64,000 nucleotides of DNA from Strongylocentrotus purpuratus (Eukaryota > Echinodermata > Echinoidea > Camarodonta > Strongylocentrotidae): positions 5,615,077 through 5,679,076 of the forward strand of contig NW_022145604.1 in assembly GCF_000002235.5 (NCBI RefSeq), in the 5' to 3' direction. The notes beneath the pieces are model-generated. The model did no database searches, was not told where the DNA came from, and saw only the letters and a program-made list of their open reading frames with translations. Numbering within the stretch: the stretch's first letter is position 1; every line of letters begins with the position of its first letter. Positions 11,736 through 22,245 of this stretch are shown here, piece by piece. The position numbers and the translations under genes were made by a program.

Positions 11736-12670
11736 TTGAACGCACGCGCGGAATTTGGGGGAGCGCCCGAACTTCGGGAAGTTCCCGAACTTCGAACTGC
11801 TTTGTTTACTTTGTTGCTATGCGCCGTTGCTTTGCGCGCAATGTCTGTGAAAAAAATGCGCATCTGCGTGGAATGCTAGTGCTACGCGGCTTTGTGATGT
11901 CATAATGGTTATCTCCAAACGTCACAATAGTCACTCTAACTCGATGTTTTTGTCAAGAAAACAACCATTAAACAGATTTAATTAACATGCAGTGAACGTC
12001 TGACGAGTCGGCGTTCTCGAACTCATGTCATTTTGTCCAAGTTAAAATAAACACGATGGAAGGACATAGCTAAAAATTAAATCAATTTACAATTTAAGTA
12101 TTTAGTGTTGAAGTATTATCACTTATTTTGGTACAGTTGTCGCCTAACTTTTTTTGTCAATTGCGGACTACCGCAGATTTTTTTCTTCTCCAGGCGGCTA
12201 ATTACAAAATAGACAAAATTAACCGTCTGGTACGAGGATAAATGCTTTGATAAAACCAGGGAGGTGACCCACACGCATCCGGTAACCCTTGCTTCACACG
12301 CAAAGGGGGATTGACTGGCGATTTTTACCGGAATCTGGCGAACAGTTTGCCTTTGCTTTTCTTCATCTGGAATCAACCGAAAATATCAAAACATCCAAAT
12401 AATTATAAAGACTTACTTCAGGGTTCGTACACTTACACATTTTAAAAATTCCATGACTTTTCATGACTTTCCAGAGCAGGATAATGTAAATTTCCATGAC
12501 CATTTTCAATGATGAACATGTCTTAATTTTAAGCGTACAACTATACATCATCGCAATACTAGAAAGCAAATCACAAAACTATAAGGCGCACCCCTATTTC
12601 GAAGATCCCCCCCCCCCAAAAAAAAAAAAAAAAAAAAAAATCAGAAAAAAAAAAAATCTGGAAAAAAAAA

Positions 12671-12994
12671 TCTGTCATCTTTAGTTAAAAAAACAAACAT
12701 TGTTAGTTGTTACTAGACCTTGGTCTAACTTAATTCACAAGCACTTCAACTGTGCCTCGTATAATGAAAAGTGAAAGTATTTTTCGAACACTGAAATAAG
12801 ACGCGATCTGATCTGGTTAACAAAAAGCCACCAAAAAAAAGCCAACATTGGTATTTTTGTTAACATCAGATCGGCTCTTATTTCAGTGACAGTGTTAAAA
12901 AATACTTTCATTTTATTACGAGGCACGGTTGAAGTGCTTGTGAACTGAGTTAGACCCAGTAACAATGTTGTTTTTAAAACTAAAGATGACAGAA
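12671..12994. mobile_element. Foldback element nested in the CACTA-ended element
   Basis: Two arms of about 130-150 bp are imperfect inverted copies. The outer ends read TCTGTCATCTTTAG and its complement, and the inner parts share 'cacaagcacttcaa' and the TTATTTCAGTG region. The centre is a short A-rich loop near 12830. No coding capacity. Confidence 0.85.
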
Positions 12995-13199
12995 TTTTCC
13001 TCCGAGTCCAAACAGAAATGTGGACAGGCTAGTTTTCGTGTGGTGATTCGTTATCATACTGCATCATACAGGTGAGTGAGCTGAAGACACGGTAGAGCTT
13101 CGGCCGGCAAAGTGCCTTGTGACAGGGCATAATTTATCGAGACTGAAAACAAACTGAAAAAAACCCTCTCTTCCTTTCAAATTAGGAACGTAGTTTAAC

Positions 13200-14348
13200 T
13201 TCAAATAGTAGATCCTATTCTTTATTGGCATTATGTAATTCATGTTGAGACACAGAGATTTTTGAAAACCACTAAAAAGTAGCATTTGAGGACTCAAATA
13301 TCCTGTTCCTGACTATTTAAGGCGCACTCCCGACTTTCGATATTTTGCTGACGGAAAAAAGATGTGCCTTCATTGCGGACGTTAGGGAAAGCAGCAACCA
13401 CGAGGCTAGGCTAGTTAACTACTGGCTGTATGCTCGTGCTCGCACAATTGACGCCAAATGTGGAATCAAATGCGATTCAGGGTTGCGATATTCGAGTAAA
13501 GAGCAACACAATTTTTAAAGGGGTTCTTAAGAAAACACGAGTGGCTCATGATGCATAGTTATTTACATTTAAATTATTGTTTTATGAATATTCTGTGGCC
13601 GCTCGCGTGGCCCCTGTCAAATTCCACCAGCCTTCAGCATGGACCTACTACGAACCATCATGATGACAGAGAAAGTGCATGTTACGCAATGTTTACGCCT
13701 TTTCTGTTCTTTCTACAAACCGCAGCGGCATGCATGTCTGAAGTGAGAGGGCAACTTCACGAAACAAAGCTTTAGTAAACAAATCAAATTTCTAAAGGGA
13801 ACCGCTTTGTGTGGAAAAGGAAAGTTATTGCCCAGTCACTGAAGAGATGTTGAGTTGTTCTGATGATACCGATTTATCGATGGTGACCGTAGTGATGATG
13901 ATGGTGATGATATTGATGGACGATGATGAAAATGCTGACTGTATGTATTGATGGCGATTATAAAAAATGATGATGTAGAGAAACTCCAGCCCCCCCCCCC
14001 CCCCACTTCACAAAAATACACACACAAGATAGCATGGCGATAAACAATGAAAATACGTTATAGATGGAAATAAAAATTCGAAAAACGAGTAATACATAAG
14101 GAAATAACAAAGAAATACTTGAGGATTGAGGAAAAAATAGAAAATGATTGAAAAAATCTAAGAAATACATAAAGTGAACACATTTACGAAGGAAACCAGA
14201 AGAATGATTAATAATTGCTTCATATAGATCTACGTATGGAAAGAAAAAATGATAATCGAAAATACATGATTGATAGAAAGAAAAACATGGGATTAAACAA
14301 GGGGGTGATTGTGGAATGGGGTAATTTCCAGGGAAATGTAAATGTCCA

Positions 14349-14349
<1 letters not shown>
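13200..14349. other. Interior of the CACTA-ended element, no gene recognised
   Basis: Contains a (GAT)n-like patch at 13886-13925, a C run at 13990-14005 and AG-rich sequence. Open frames here are low-complexity and show no transposase motif. Confidence 0.5.
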
Positions 14350-14393
<44 letters not shown>

Positions 14394-14585
14394 GTAATTG
14401 GCCGGGGTGATTGCCCAAGGGTAATTCTCCTAGAACTAGAACCGTAATGAACAAGAGAAGGGAATATACAAGCATAGAGAGAGAGAGAGAGAGGGAGAGA
14501 GAGTGGAACAAAGAATTGCAAAAACAGAAAAGATGATGAGAAAGATTCGAACAAATGCATACGCTTAGTTTTCAGGGCAGAACTG

Positions 14586-14615
<30 letters not shown>
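14350..14615. repeat. Long G run with flanking GA and CT microsatellites
   Basis: About 43 consecutive G at 14350-14392, then (GA)n at 14476-14504 and (CT)n at 14588-14615. The G run could form G-quadruplex structures. Frames through it encode only Pro or Gly runs. Confidence 0.9.
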
Positions 14616-14616
<1 letters not shown>

Positions 14617-14859
14617 GAAGGTTCAATCATCACTACTAAGATCACGTGATCTTACCGCGCAAACATGATCTGTTTATAAATAACTTTTGAGATAAACGCA
14701 TGTTGCCAGACACCTTGTCTCCAAAGTACCCTTTGTTTAGAAACACTTTTAACATAATACGAAATATACGCTACGCTAGCTCTCCTCATTCAAACATTCA
14801 ATTCATTGGTGAACAAATTAAATTTGGAATTGATTAATAAGTTCTCTGCTTGTTTCGTG

Positions 14860-15625
14860 TGTCTATGTTTGTTCTTATTTTTAGTTAGATTGTCTTCTTT
14901 TTCTTCTCCTTCCTTTTCTTCTCCCCCTTCTTCTTATTCCTCTTCCCCTTCTTCTTATTCCTCTCCTTCCTTTTTTTTCTTCCCCCACCCCTCTGCTTCT
15001 TCATAGCCACTTCTTCTTTTTCTTCCACCCCCCGGCCCCGCCCCTCTGCTTCTTCACCTACTCTTCTCCCCCCCCCCCCCCCTCTGCTTGTTTATCTCCC
15101 CTTCTTCTTTTTCCTCTCCTTCCTTTGTTTTCTTCCCCAATCCCCTCTGCTTCTTCATCTACTCTTCTTCTTTTTCTTTACCCTCACCCCTTTGCTTCTT
15201 CATCTATTCTTCTCCCCCCCCCCCCCTCTGCTTCTTTATATCCCCTTCCTTTTTTTCTTCCCCAATCCCCTCTGCTTCTTCATTTTCTTCTCCCCGCCCC
15301 CTCTGCTTTTCATCTACTCTTCATCTTTTTCTTCTCCTTCGTTTTCTCCCCCTGCTTCTTCATCTCCCCTTCTTCTTTTTCTTCTCCTTCCTTTTCTTCT
15401 CCTTCCTTTTCTTCCCCCTTCTTTTTTTTCCTCTCCTTCCTTTGTTTCCTTCCCCAATTCCCTCTGCTTCTTCATCTACTCTTCTTCATTTTCTTCTCCC
15501 CCGCCCCCTCTGCTTTTCATCTACTCTTCTTCTTTTCTTCTCCTTCCTTTTCTTCCCCCCCCCCCTCCCCTCCTTCTACATATTTCCTTTCTTCTTTTTC
15601 CTCGCCTTCCTTTTTTTTTTAAGGT
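14860..15625 (+). repeat. 750-bp pyrimidine tract with a degenerate minisatellite
   Basis: Nearly pure C/T on the plus strand. A phrase of the form CCCCTCTGCTTCTTCATCTA followed by CTCTTCTTC recurs about ten times at irregular spacing. Long overlapping open frames rich in Ser, Phe, Leu and Pro arise from it and are not genes. Homopurine-homopyrimidine tracts of this length can adopt triplex DNA. Confidence 0.9.
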
Positions 15626-16437
15626 CACGAACGTGATGCAAGCAGCGCGAGCATAGGTCCTAAGTTGACCTAGATATCTACGTAAGCTTCGCGTACCACG
15701 TGCGTCCAAAATCTAGATCCAGCATGCATAGTGTTATTAGCATAGGCTATGCCTACAGGCTACACAATGAAGCACTATTAGTATTAATTATGACTTAGCT
15801 GTTGCAAAGAAAGTATATCTTAATCCTTGGAATTAAAATATGGAAACAGGGACTGATGTGTCATTGGCATAATGTAAGGTGAGACCAAATTGTTCATATC
15901 ATTAGTCTGATGAATGCTCAATTGAGCCATTTTATTAAGTTTAGGCTAGAGCCTAGGCTAGGCATGACGATGTGGTACGGTAGATCTATGCTAGCGTTTG
16001 CCGTCCCCGTTGCCGTCCGGCTAGCGACTGCTAACTTCATGGACCCTGGGCCTAGCTCCTCGAAGATGTTTGGCAGAAAAATATCTAAAGCATACGGTGA
16101 TCATCCACTCTTAGATCTAAATCAGGGTGTCTAGACTAGACTTTAGGCTGCCTTACTCATATTGCTGTGAGAGTTGGTGAACACCAAAACAAATTAGTGA
16201 GCGTCTTTCCTAACATACACTCGACTCTCCCATACACTCTACGTGTATTTGTGTATAATTTTCGTGCGGTGCGATTCATATTTTAACACGCAAATTGTAT
16301 AGGCAAATTGATCTGCAGTTGAATCGCTCTTCTCGACCAATTTGACTTTTCAACGTGACGTCATCGGGTCTCGTCGCGTGCGAGTCTTAAAAACGCACGA
16401 CTTCAGCACGCGCATCATTTCAAGGCGAATATAGTAC

Positions 16438-16495
16438 CGGGCAGATTTCGGGCAGATTTCGGGCTGATTTCGGGCTGATTTCGGGCAGATTTCGG
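16438..16495 (+). repeat. Right subterminal array of the CACTA-ended element
   Basis: Five copies of GGGC(A/T)GATTTC, the same motif as at the left end. Both arrays read in the same direction on the plus strand although the terminal repeats are inverted. Confidence 0.85.
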
Positions 16496-16595
16496 GCGCG
16501 ACTCGAACATCGGGCGCGACCCGAACATCGTTTCTCCAACTACGCGCTTCGGGCATCGGGTCAGCCCGCTGCCAAAACCTTTAGGCAGTAGTGTA

Positions 16596-17502
16596 TATGG
16601 GTGACAGGCAGCCATGGGTTCTTCCTGAAACGCTGTGCCAAATATTGATTGTATTGATTTCTTTGGGTAAATAAACTTTACTGGACCGAGGCGGTTTTTC
16701 CCTCCTTCTCCAGTATCTCGATTAATGCGCTTTAATACCAAAGGGTTGAACAACAGAGATTGCTCAATCGCCAAGGGCAACTACAAATAATAATTCTTCA
16801 GGGTAAGAAAACAAATCCGGAGTAAGTTGAGCACCGGTAGCGAATTTTCATCCTAAATGAATGTCATGAACAGATCCCATGTAAGTAAAAGGGGATTTCC
16901 CTTTCTAATTTATTTTCACAATGAAATGAAAAGAGTGAAGAAAAAAAAATCTTGAAAAATGAGGGTGGGGTGAGGCATCTGACTTTTAGGGGCTCTTTTG
17001 GGCATTTCGGGGCACATTCGCCCGAGCCCCAGTGTATTTTTTTCCCTGGCTCAAGGCTTCAGAATTCAGTGTCTAATTAATTAGAGTCTGTTTCTGCAGA
17101 GTGCATACTACCCTTGTGACCTACATTCCAGCATTTTTTAAAAATTTCCGCTACACTATTATATACACAGCTGTTACCATCACCTAAATATCTGCCCTAA
17201 TTAATATTTCTTCGACTCTTACTGTTGATAATAATACTATAATAGTCTGTACTCTGTACACAGCTGTATATTTTATGACCTGTAAAACCATCCTTAACAC
17301 ATTATGGACATGCTGTATCTCTCATCACTTTATCAGTTATTAATGAGCTGGTAAGAGGTAAAACGAATATGAATAAATAAAGTAATTCACAAGACCTCTT
17401 TCTTTGGGGGAGGAGATTTCTTTTCATTGTCATTGGTGTTTAATAATCTTCTTCTTGTCATAGGTATTGTGACTGATGATTAGTTTTTACCTACAAAATA
17501 GA
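16596..17502. other. GALNT intron 1 filler
   Basis: No gene or terminal repeats recognised. A short stretch near 16965-17045 resembles, in reverse, one near 10215-10262. Confidence 0.4.
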
Positions 17503-17723
17503 ACAAATTTGCTTGTAAGTAAGCCACCAGGGAACGGACGGTTTAGTTCAAGTTCTGTCCAAGGGACTTGGTATTTGGTAATGATGATTATGAATACATT
17601 ACCAAAGGGTACTACTAGACATGTACATGTACATATACATCTAGCATTCATATCGACGTGGTTATGAACCAGGAATCTCTCAGTCACGAGACCACAGCTC
17701 TCTACCACTGAGCCATCGTACCA
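17503..17723 (-). mobile_element. tRNA-derived SINE, family A, copy 2
   Basis: On the minus strand the head reads GATGGCTCAGTGGTAGAG (A box) and CTGGTTCATAACC (B-box region). The body shares CCCTTTGGTAA and CCAAGTCCCTT with the copy at 1275-1500. A patch of ACATGTACATG has been inserted or expanded at about 17620-17641. Confidence 0.75.
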
Positions 17724-18404
17724 CCAGAGCACTTTGTTAATCTTTTAGGCCTACTGTATTTCAAAGCTTTTCAGAGTAAAGTCACCCACAGCTCCTGAAT
17801 ATACAGTACATGGCTGATTACAATGCTTCATTGCTCCGCTTCTATTTCTACACTCACTGACCTTCACTTTGTAAATCAAATCAAGTCAATGAGGTGGTTG
17901 CCATGGTCTGCCAGTCCCACTGCAGGCGGGCCATAACTACCGAAGTCACAGCCTGCATTGATGTAAACCTACGGTACATGTTTATAACTCAATTTGTGTG
18001 GGTCTACATGTACGCTCGATCGCTCTCTAAAGGCTCATTCAGATATGATGCATTAAAAAGGCAAATTAAAAAAAAAAAATGTGTAAATGGATAGCAATTG
18101 TGCTTGACACAGACGTACAAATGTACCTGTTGTATCAATATATTACATTCCATTTTTTTTTTTCAAGAACAAATGAATCACAATCGACACAGCACTATTA
18201 TGAATGTACTTTTAATACTTGCAATTCATGACAATTTTTTGCTGTTAAAATGACTGTTTACAGACAACTACATGTAGCAGAAGTTTACTGTCACAAAGGA
18301 TTCTGGTTGTTAAGTGTTCCCCAAAAAAGAAAGCAAGTATTTTTAGTAGCATGGTTTCATGTGTACATTCTTATCCATGCATGGCATGCTGTTGCGGTTC
18401 ATTT

Positions 18405-18441
<37 letters not shown>

Positions 18442-20396
18442 GTTCTCTCTCTCTCTCTTTCTGCTGGAGCACATGTAACAAAGAACTTCCTGTTGTACGA
18501 AAATGTGACTGATTACCAAGAATTCACGACTTCTAAAATCCTATCCCCTAGTGTGTTTGCATTTTTATGAAATGTAGTATTGTTTGTGACTACCCGGTTG
18601 CAATTTTTATGATTATGAAAAAACACAATAGAACTTGAGCTGATTTAAGTCTTATTATGTGCTAAGATATATACATGTATATCTTTGGTTTATAATACAC
18701 ATGAAAATTATTTAATTATTTGATATTTGTACCCATGTATACATGTACAGGACATGTACTGGTACCAGGCATATACATGTACATGTATGTAAATGTTCAT
18801 TTCTTATTTTGCCCTACCTGTTCATGTACAGTATCCCTCCTTTCTTTATAAAGCGCATACATGTATACTGTACATGTAGAAACTTTCTTTAGGTTAGTGA
18901 TATGCACTATTTATAGAGCTTTCATTTTTATTTCTCAAGTACTAGAAAATAGCCTTTAATTTATGTTCTGACAAGAAATTGGTGAAATGGGTTCCATGTT
19001 ACTATATACTATGAGCAGGGACTTGATAGAGAAGGACTGAAATCAAGCCGGCGAAACTCTTGTAATTTATTCAACGCATTCGTGAGTTCTAAAGCGTAAC
19101 AATGGGATGTGTAACATTCCACTTGGCTTTGAAGTTCCATGCGCCACACCGCGCTTCCACTGCGGGGACTTTCGGAAGCCAGGCACCAGCTTTACGTTTA
19201 TTACAAAATATTAGATTAACGGCAAAATTTCAGTGTAAATCAAAAACTTTATATGGGGATTGTATTGGTAATAGTGCATCAAACACATTTTCAAATTTAG
19301 AACTCCGTCCTTCCTATGATTTGTGTGCCAGAGTTGGTAAAAATAAAATGACATCCTGAAAAAAACTCAATAGTTTAGGAAAATGCGCTAAGTTGTGCAT
19401 GTTTTAATGTCCTGTTATTTGATCCATGATTTACAATCTTCAATAACATTAAGTTTGCTAATGCGTGTTTTTGCGTGTTTTTTTGTATTTTTGAAGTTAA
19501 AAAAGGATGAAATTACACAAGTTTGTGTTCGCTTGTTCTACTCTTTACACATTCAACAATGGATGATAAATCATTGAAAGGGACAGCGAACAGTTGCTGC
19601 GATACCATTTTCTGATGTAGGAATTCTAAATCCTGAAATTCATGCGCTCTTTTATCTCACGACCTGGTCAGCAGTTGCAGATTAGCGCATAACTTTTCGG
19701 CGGCTTGGAGCATGGGGTCAAAGGAGAGCAGCTTGATTCCCGATTGATTCACGTCCCTGCTATGAGCTTCAAATATTTTTATTAAAGTCAGACCTGCTTT
19801 AGTGACCACCTGCCTACAAAGACCACATTTTTTGTTTCCCTTGAAAATGGTTTCTCAATGAAACTTGTACTATAGAAACCTGTCTACAAAGACCACTTTA
19901 GTGTTTCCAGGGAATAATTTTCCTGGTATCGCATCGCAATTTGCTATGCATTTTTGCATGACTGCTATACAAAATATCTTTTGTGTAGCAGTTTTCTTCC
20001 ATAGAAATGTACAGAATTTCATTTGAAATATTTATACATCAGCTGAAATTGCTAATCAAAAAATTTGAGGAAAATTATTCCCTGGTTTCCCTTGGGCGGT
20101 CGCTATAGACAGGTTTGACTGAACAAAGAGATATACATGTATATTGCAATCAAACACACACCCAGGGAATTGCAAACGCCTTGTTGTGTAGACTACTTGA
20201 TGCATGCATACACACTGGCATAGAATAGGGCGCACACTGAACCAAAGTCCGACCTGGGTTCCGTGCAAGCCCTATACCCAGGGTTTTCTGTCATTCTACT
20301 CTACATTTTCTACACACTCTTTATCCGTTTACCTTCAGAATACAAGACAAAGATTTGTTTAGATTGATTAAATACATTCTATATTTAGCTCAATCA
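17724..20396. other. GALNT intron 1, 5' part, mostly filler
   Basis: Holds a (CT)n microsatellite at 18408-18460, dense ACATGTAC palindromes at 18668-18790 and 18860-18880, and a dispersed repeat at about 19795-20120 with 'ctgtctacaaagaccac' phrases facing an inverted 'ggtcgctatagacaggt'. No exon is seen. Confidence 0.5.
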
Positions 20397-21065
20397 GGTA
20401 ACCCTGTAAACGATCATCGGATCGGCCGCCAATACCGATCCGATCAGGGGTGATCGGGGAAAAATTTCCGATCGCTGATCAATTAAAATGATCGGAAAAA
20501 AATCTGCAATTTTTTTTTTTTTTTTTTTTTTTTGGCGGGGGGAGGGCAAGAGCCCTTCGCCCCCGTTTCCCTCTTTTCTTCTTCTTCCGACGAAAATGAC
20601 AAAAATTTTCAAGTTTTTGGCTGTCAAATGCTCAAAAAAAGTTCATGGCTGGGATTATTTTGTCATTTGGAGTTGTTGTAGACCATGTTTGTTGATATTT
20701 TGTGCCTTTTCATGACTTTGAAATTAATAATATTGGTCTAAGAGCAGAGGCAAAACATGCAGGCCGCCATCTTGAATTATAATGTAGGTATGCATTATAA
20801 TCCAAGGACCAAGATGGCGGCCCGCATGTTTTGCCTCTGCTCTTAGACCAATATTATTAATTTAAAAGTCATGAAAAGGCACTAAATATCAACAAACATG
20901 GTCTACAACAACTCCAAATGACAAAATAATCCCAACCATGAAATTTTTTGAGCATTTGATAGCCCAAAACTTGAAAAAATTTGTCATTTAAAAAAAAAAA
21001 AAAAAAAAAAAAAATCAGCAGATTTTTTTTGGTCGATCTTCCGATACGATACCGATCAAAGGTGC
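20397..21065. mobile_element. Foldback element with a 400-bp hairpin beside GALNT exon 1
   Basis: Arms of about 180-200 bp (about 20597-20790 and 20800-20995) are near-perfect inverted copies. Both encode the chance peptide HGWDYFVIWSCCRPCLLIF when read outward, which is a mark of the symmetry and not a gene. T and A runs and a second, weaker pair of GATCGG-rich ends flank the hairpin. The right end lies under 100 bp from the GALNT exon 1 donor. Confidence 0.85.
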
Positions 21066-21153
21066 GTGGGTGTCGCTCCGATCTTCTTATGGGTACACGT
21101 ACATGTACAGTACAGTATAGGGCCCTTCTGCAACTGGACCAGCAATATCTTAC

Positions 21154-21367
21154 CCATTTGTTTTCTCTCCTCTGGTAATTCATTCATCCACTTATTAGCT
21201 CTGTCAATAATCCTCTTGATGGGGCCCGATCCATCCTCGTTGGTGGGCTGTTGACATTTAGGTCCGACGCAGGGCGCAGTGTAGTACATTAATAAGACAA
21301 AGTCCACAAAGATCCAAAATAGCGATGTGGCTATGATAATTTTACATTGTCTTCTTCTAGGCAACAT
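21154..21367 (-). CDS. Polypeptide GalNAc-transferase, exon 1 (Golgi signal anchor)
   Basis: First coding exon. The start ATG at 21367 has A at -3 and is followed by a basic patch (LPRRRQCK) and one hydrophobic helix from IIIATSLFWIF to about MYY, residues 10-29. This is the type II signal anchor typical of Golgi glycosyltransferases. The stem follows, with a CVGPKC pair of cysteines and IIDRANKWMNELPEERKQM. The exon ends with one base before GTAAGA, matching exon 2. About 71 codons before the first intron is usual for the family's N-terminus. A likely 5' UTR acceptor (ATCCAG) is at 21514, making 21368-21513 the leader part of this exon, with a short upstream ORF. The promoter is not identified. 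Confidence 0.9.
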
Positions 21368-21513
21368 GTTTACAGGTAGTTCTTGTAAGCCTCTTCCGAG
21401 TGGCTTATTTCTTTGGAATATGAAATCACCAACGTTGTTGTTTCGCTCGTTGTCATGAACGGGTCATGTTCCACTTCTGTATTTGGATGATCCGGTCTGC
21501 TCGTCAATTGGAT
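21368..21513 (-). other. Probable GALNT 5' UTR part of exon 1
   Basis: On the minus strand a pyrimidine-leading TTTAATCCAG acceptor precedes 146 bp that run into the start codon. It includes an ATG followed four codons later by TGA, a short upstream ORF. An upstream non-coding exon would be needed and is not identified. Confidence 0.45.
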
Positions 21514-21677
21514 CTGGATTAAAGAGAGCAATCAACAGCAATAAATATTGAATCATCCTGGTATTTAGACAAGAATAACAATGCAAATACACACAGTGTA
21601 CTTCGAGCTTCCTTTTTAATACAACACTGGGAAAGGCAAAGACATTACATATTCAGTAGCAAATCTTACTCTGTATT

Positions 21678-22245
21678 AGGGCTGTACCCGTACTGTTGAC
21701 AACTACTCGAGTACGATTTCTCCTACTTGAATATTCGGCAAAAAAAAAAAAAAAAAAAAAAAATCCCGGTCACCTGGCACTGTCCAGGCCTACGCTTACC
21801 CGTGCCAGGGAGAGCGGCGGCCGCTGGCATGGTACCGTCGGTAAAAATGTTTCCCAACTCATGCACTATCAAACTCACCACTCAGAAACTGGGACCAAAT
21901 GTCCAGATTTCTGTTTGGACTTGGAGGAAAATGGATTATTCTACCATCTTTGTTTTTAAAACAGCATTGTTTTATTGTTATTATTATCATTAAATCGGCG
22001 CCTTCAACTGCAACTCGAAGTAAAATTGCATGCGTTTTCGGCGACGGACCTGGCATAATGCTCCAGTGGTATGGTGGTGGCAAAAAAAAAATCAGAAATC
22101 CAAAAAAAAAATCCAAAAAATCCACACAAAAAATCCACAAAAAAAATCCACAAAAATTATTAAAAAACATGGCATCCGAATACTTGAGTATTCGCTTGTA
22201 AGCCTGGGCAAGTACTCGGGTACCTCATTACCCTGTTGTGCACAG
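21678..22245. mobile_element. MITE-like element with imperfect inverted ends
   Basis: The left end GGGCTGTACCCGTACTGTTG faces a right end whose reverse complement reads AAGGCTGTGCACAACAGGG, and inner GAGTAC motifs also face each other. Ends of the TAGGGCTG type are frequent in hAT-derived MITEs; assignment is tentative. Confidence 0.45.

Larger units (their letters stand above)
11566..16593. mobile_element. 5.0-kb DNA transposon with perfect 32-bp CACTA ends
   Basis: The two ends form a perfect 32-bp inverted repeat beginning CACTACTGCCTAAAGG and lie 5,028 bp apart. TA flanks both ends (11564-11565 and 16594-16595). CACTA-type ends place it in the CMC (CACTA/Mirage/Chapaev) group, and a 2-bp TA target site recalls Mirage-like members; this is inference. 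Each end carries an array of TTTCGGGCAGA, at 11664-11735 and 16438-16495. No transposase is recognisable in any frame, so this looks like a large non-autonomous or decayed element. It sits wholly in GALNT intron 1 and contains a foldback, a long pyrimidine tract and a G run, listed separately. Confidence 0.85.

Noticed and set aside
13958-14626. 222-codon open frame on the minus strand
   Set aside because: Built from a C/G run, GA/CT repeats and AT-rich sequence; long Pro and Ser-Leu runs and no family motif.
14806-15656. Several long overlapping frames on the plus strand (up to 182 codons)
   Set aside because: All three frames stay open because the strand is almost pure C/T; typical of low-complexity DNA.
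9500-20120. Dispersed 'tacaaagaccac' phrases as a binding-site array
   Set aside because: They occur in separate loose clusters (4.1, 9.5 and 19.8-20.1 kb) and look like fragments of one dispersed repeat.
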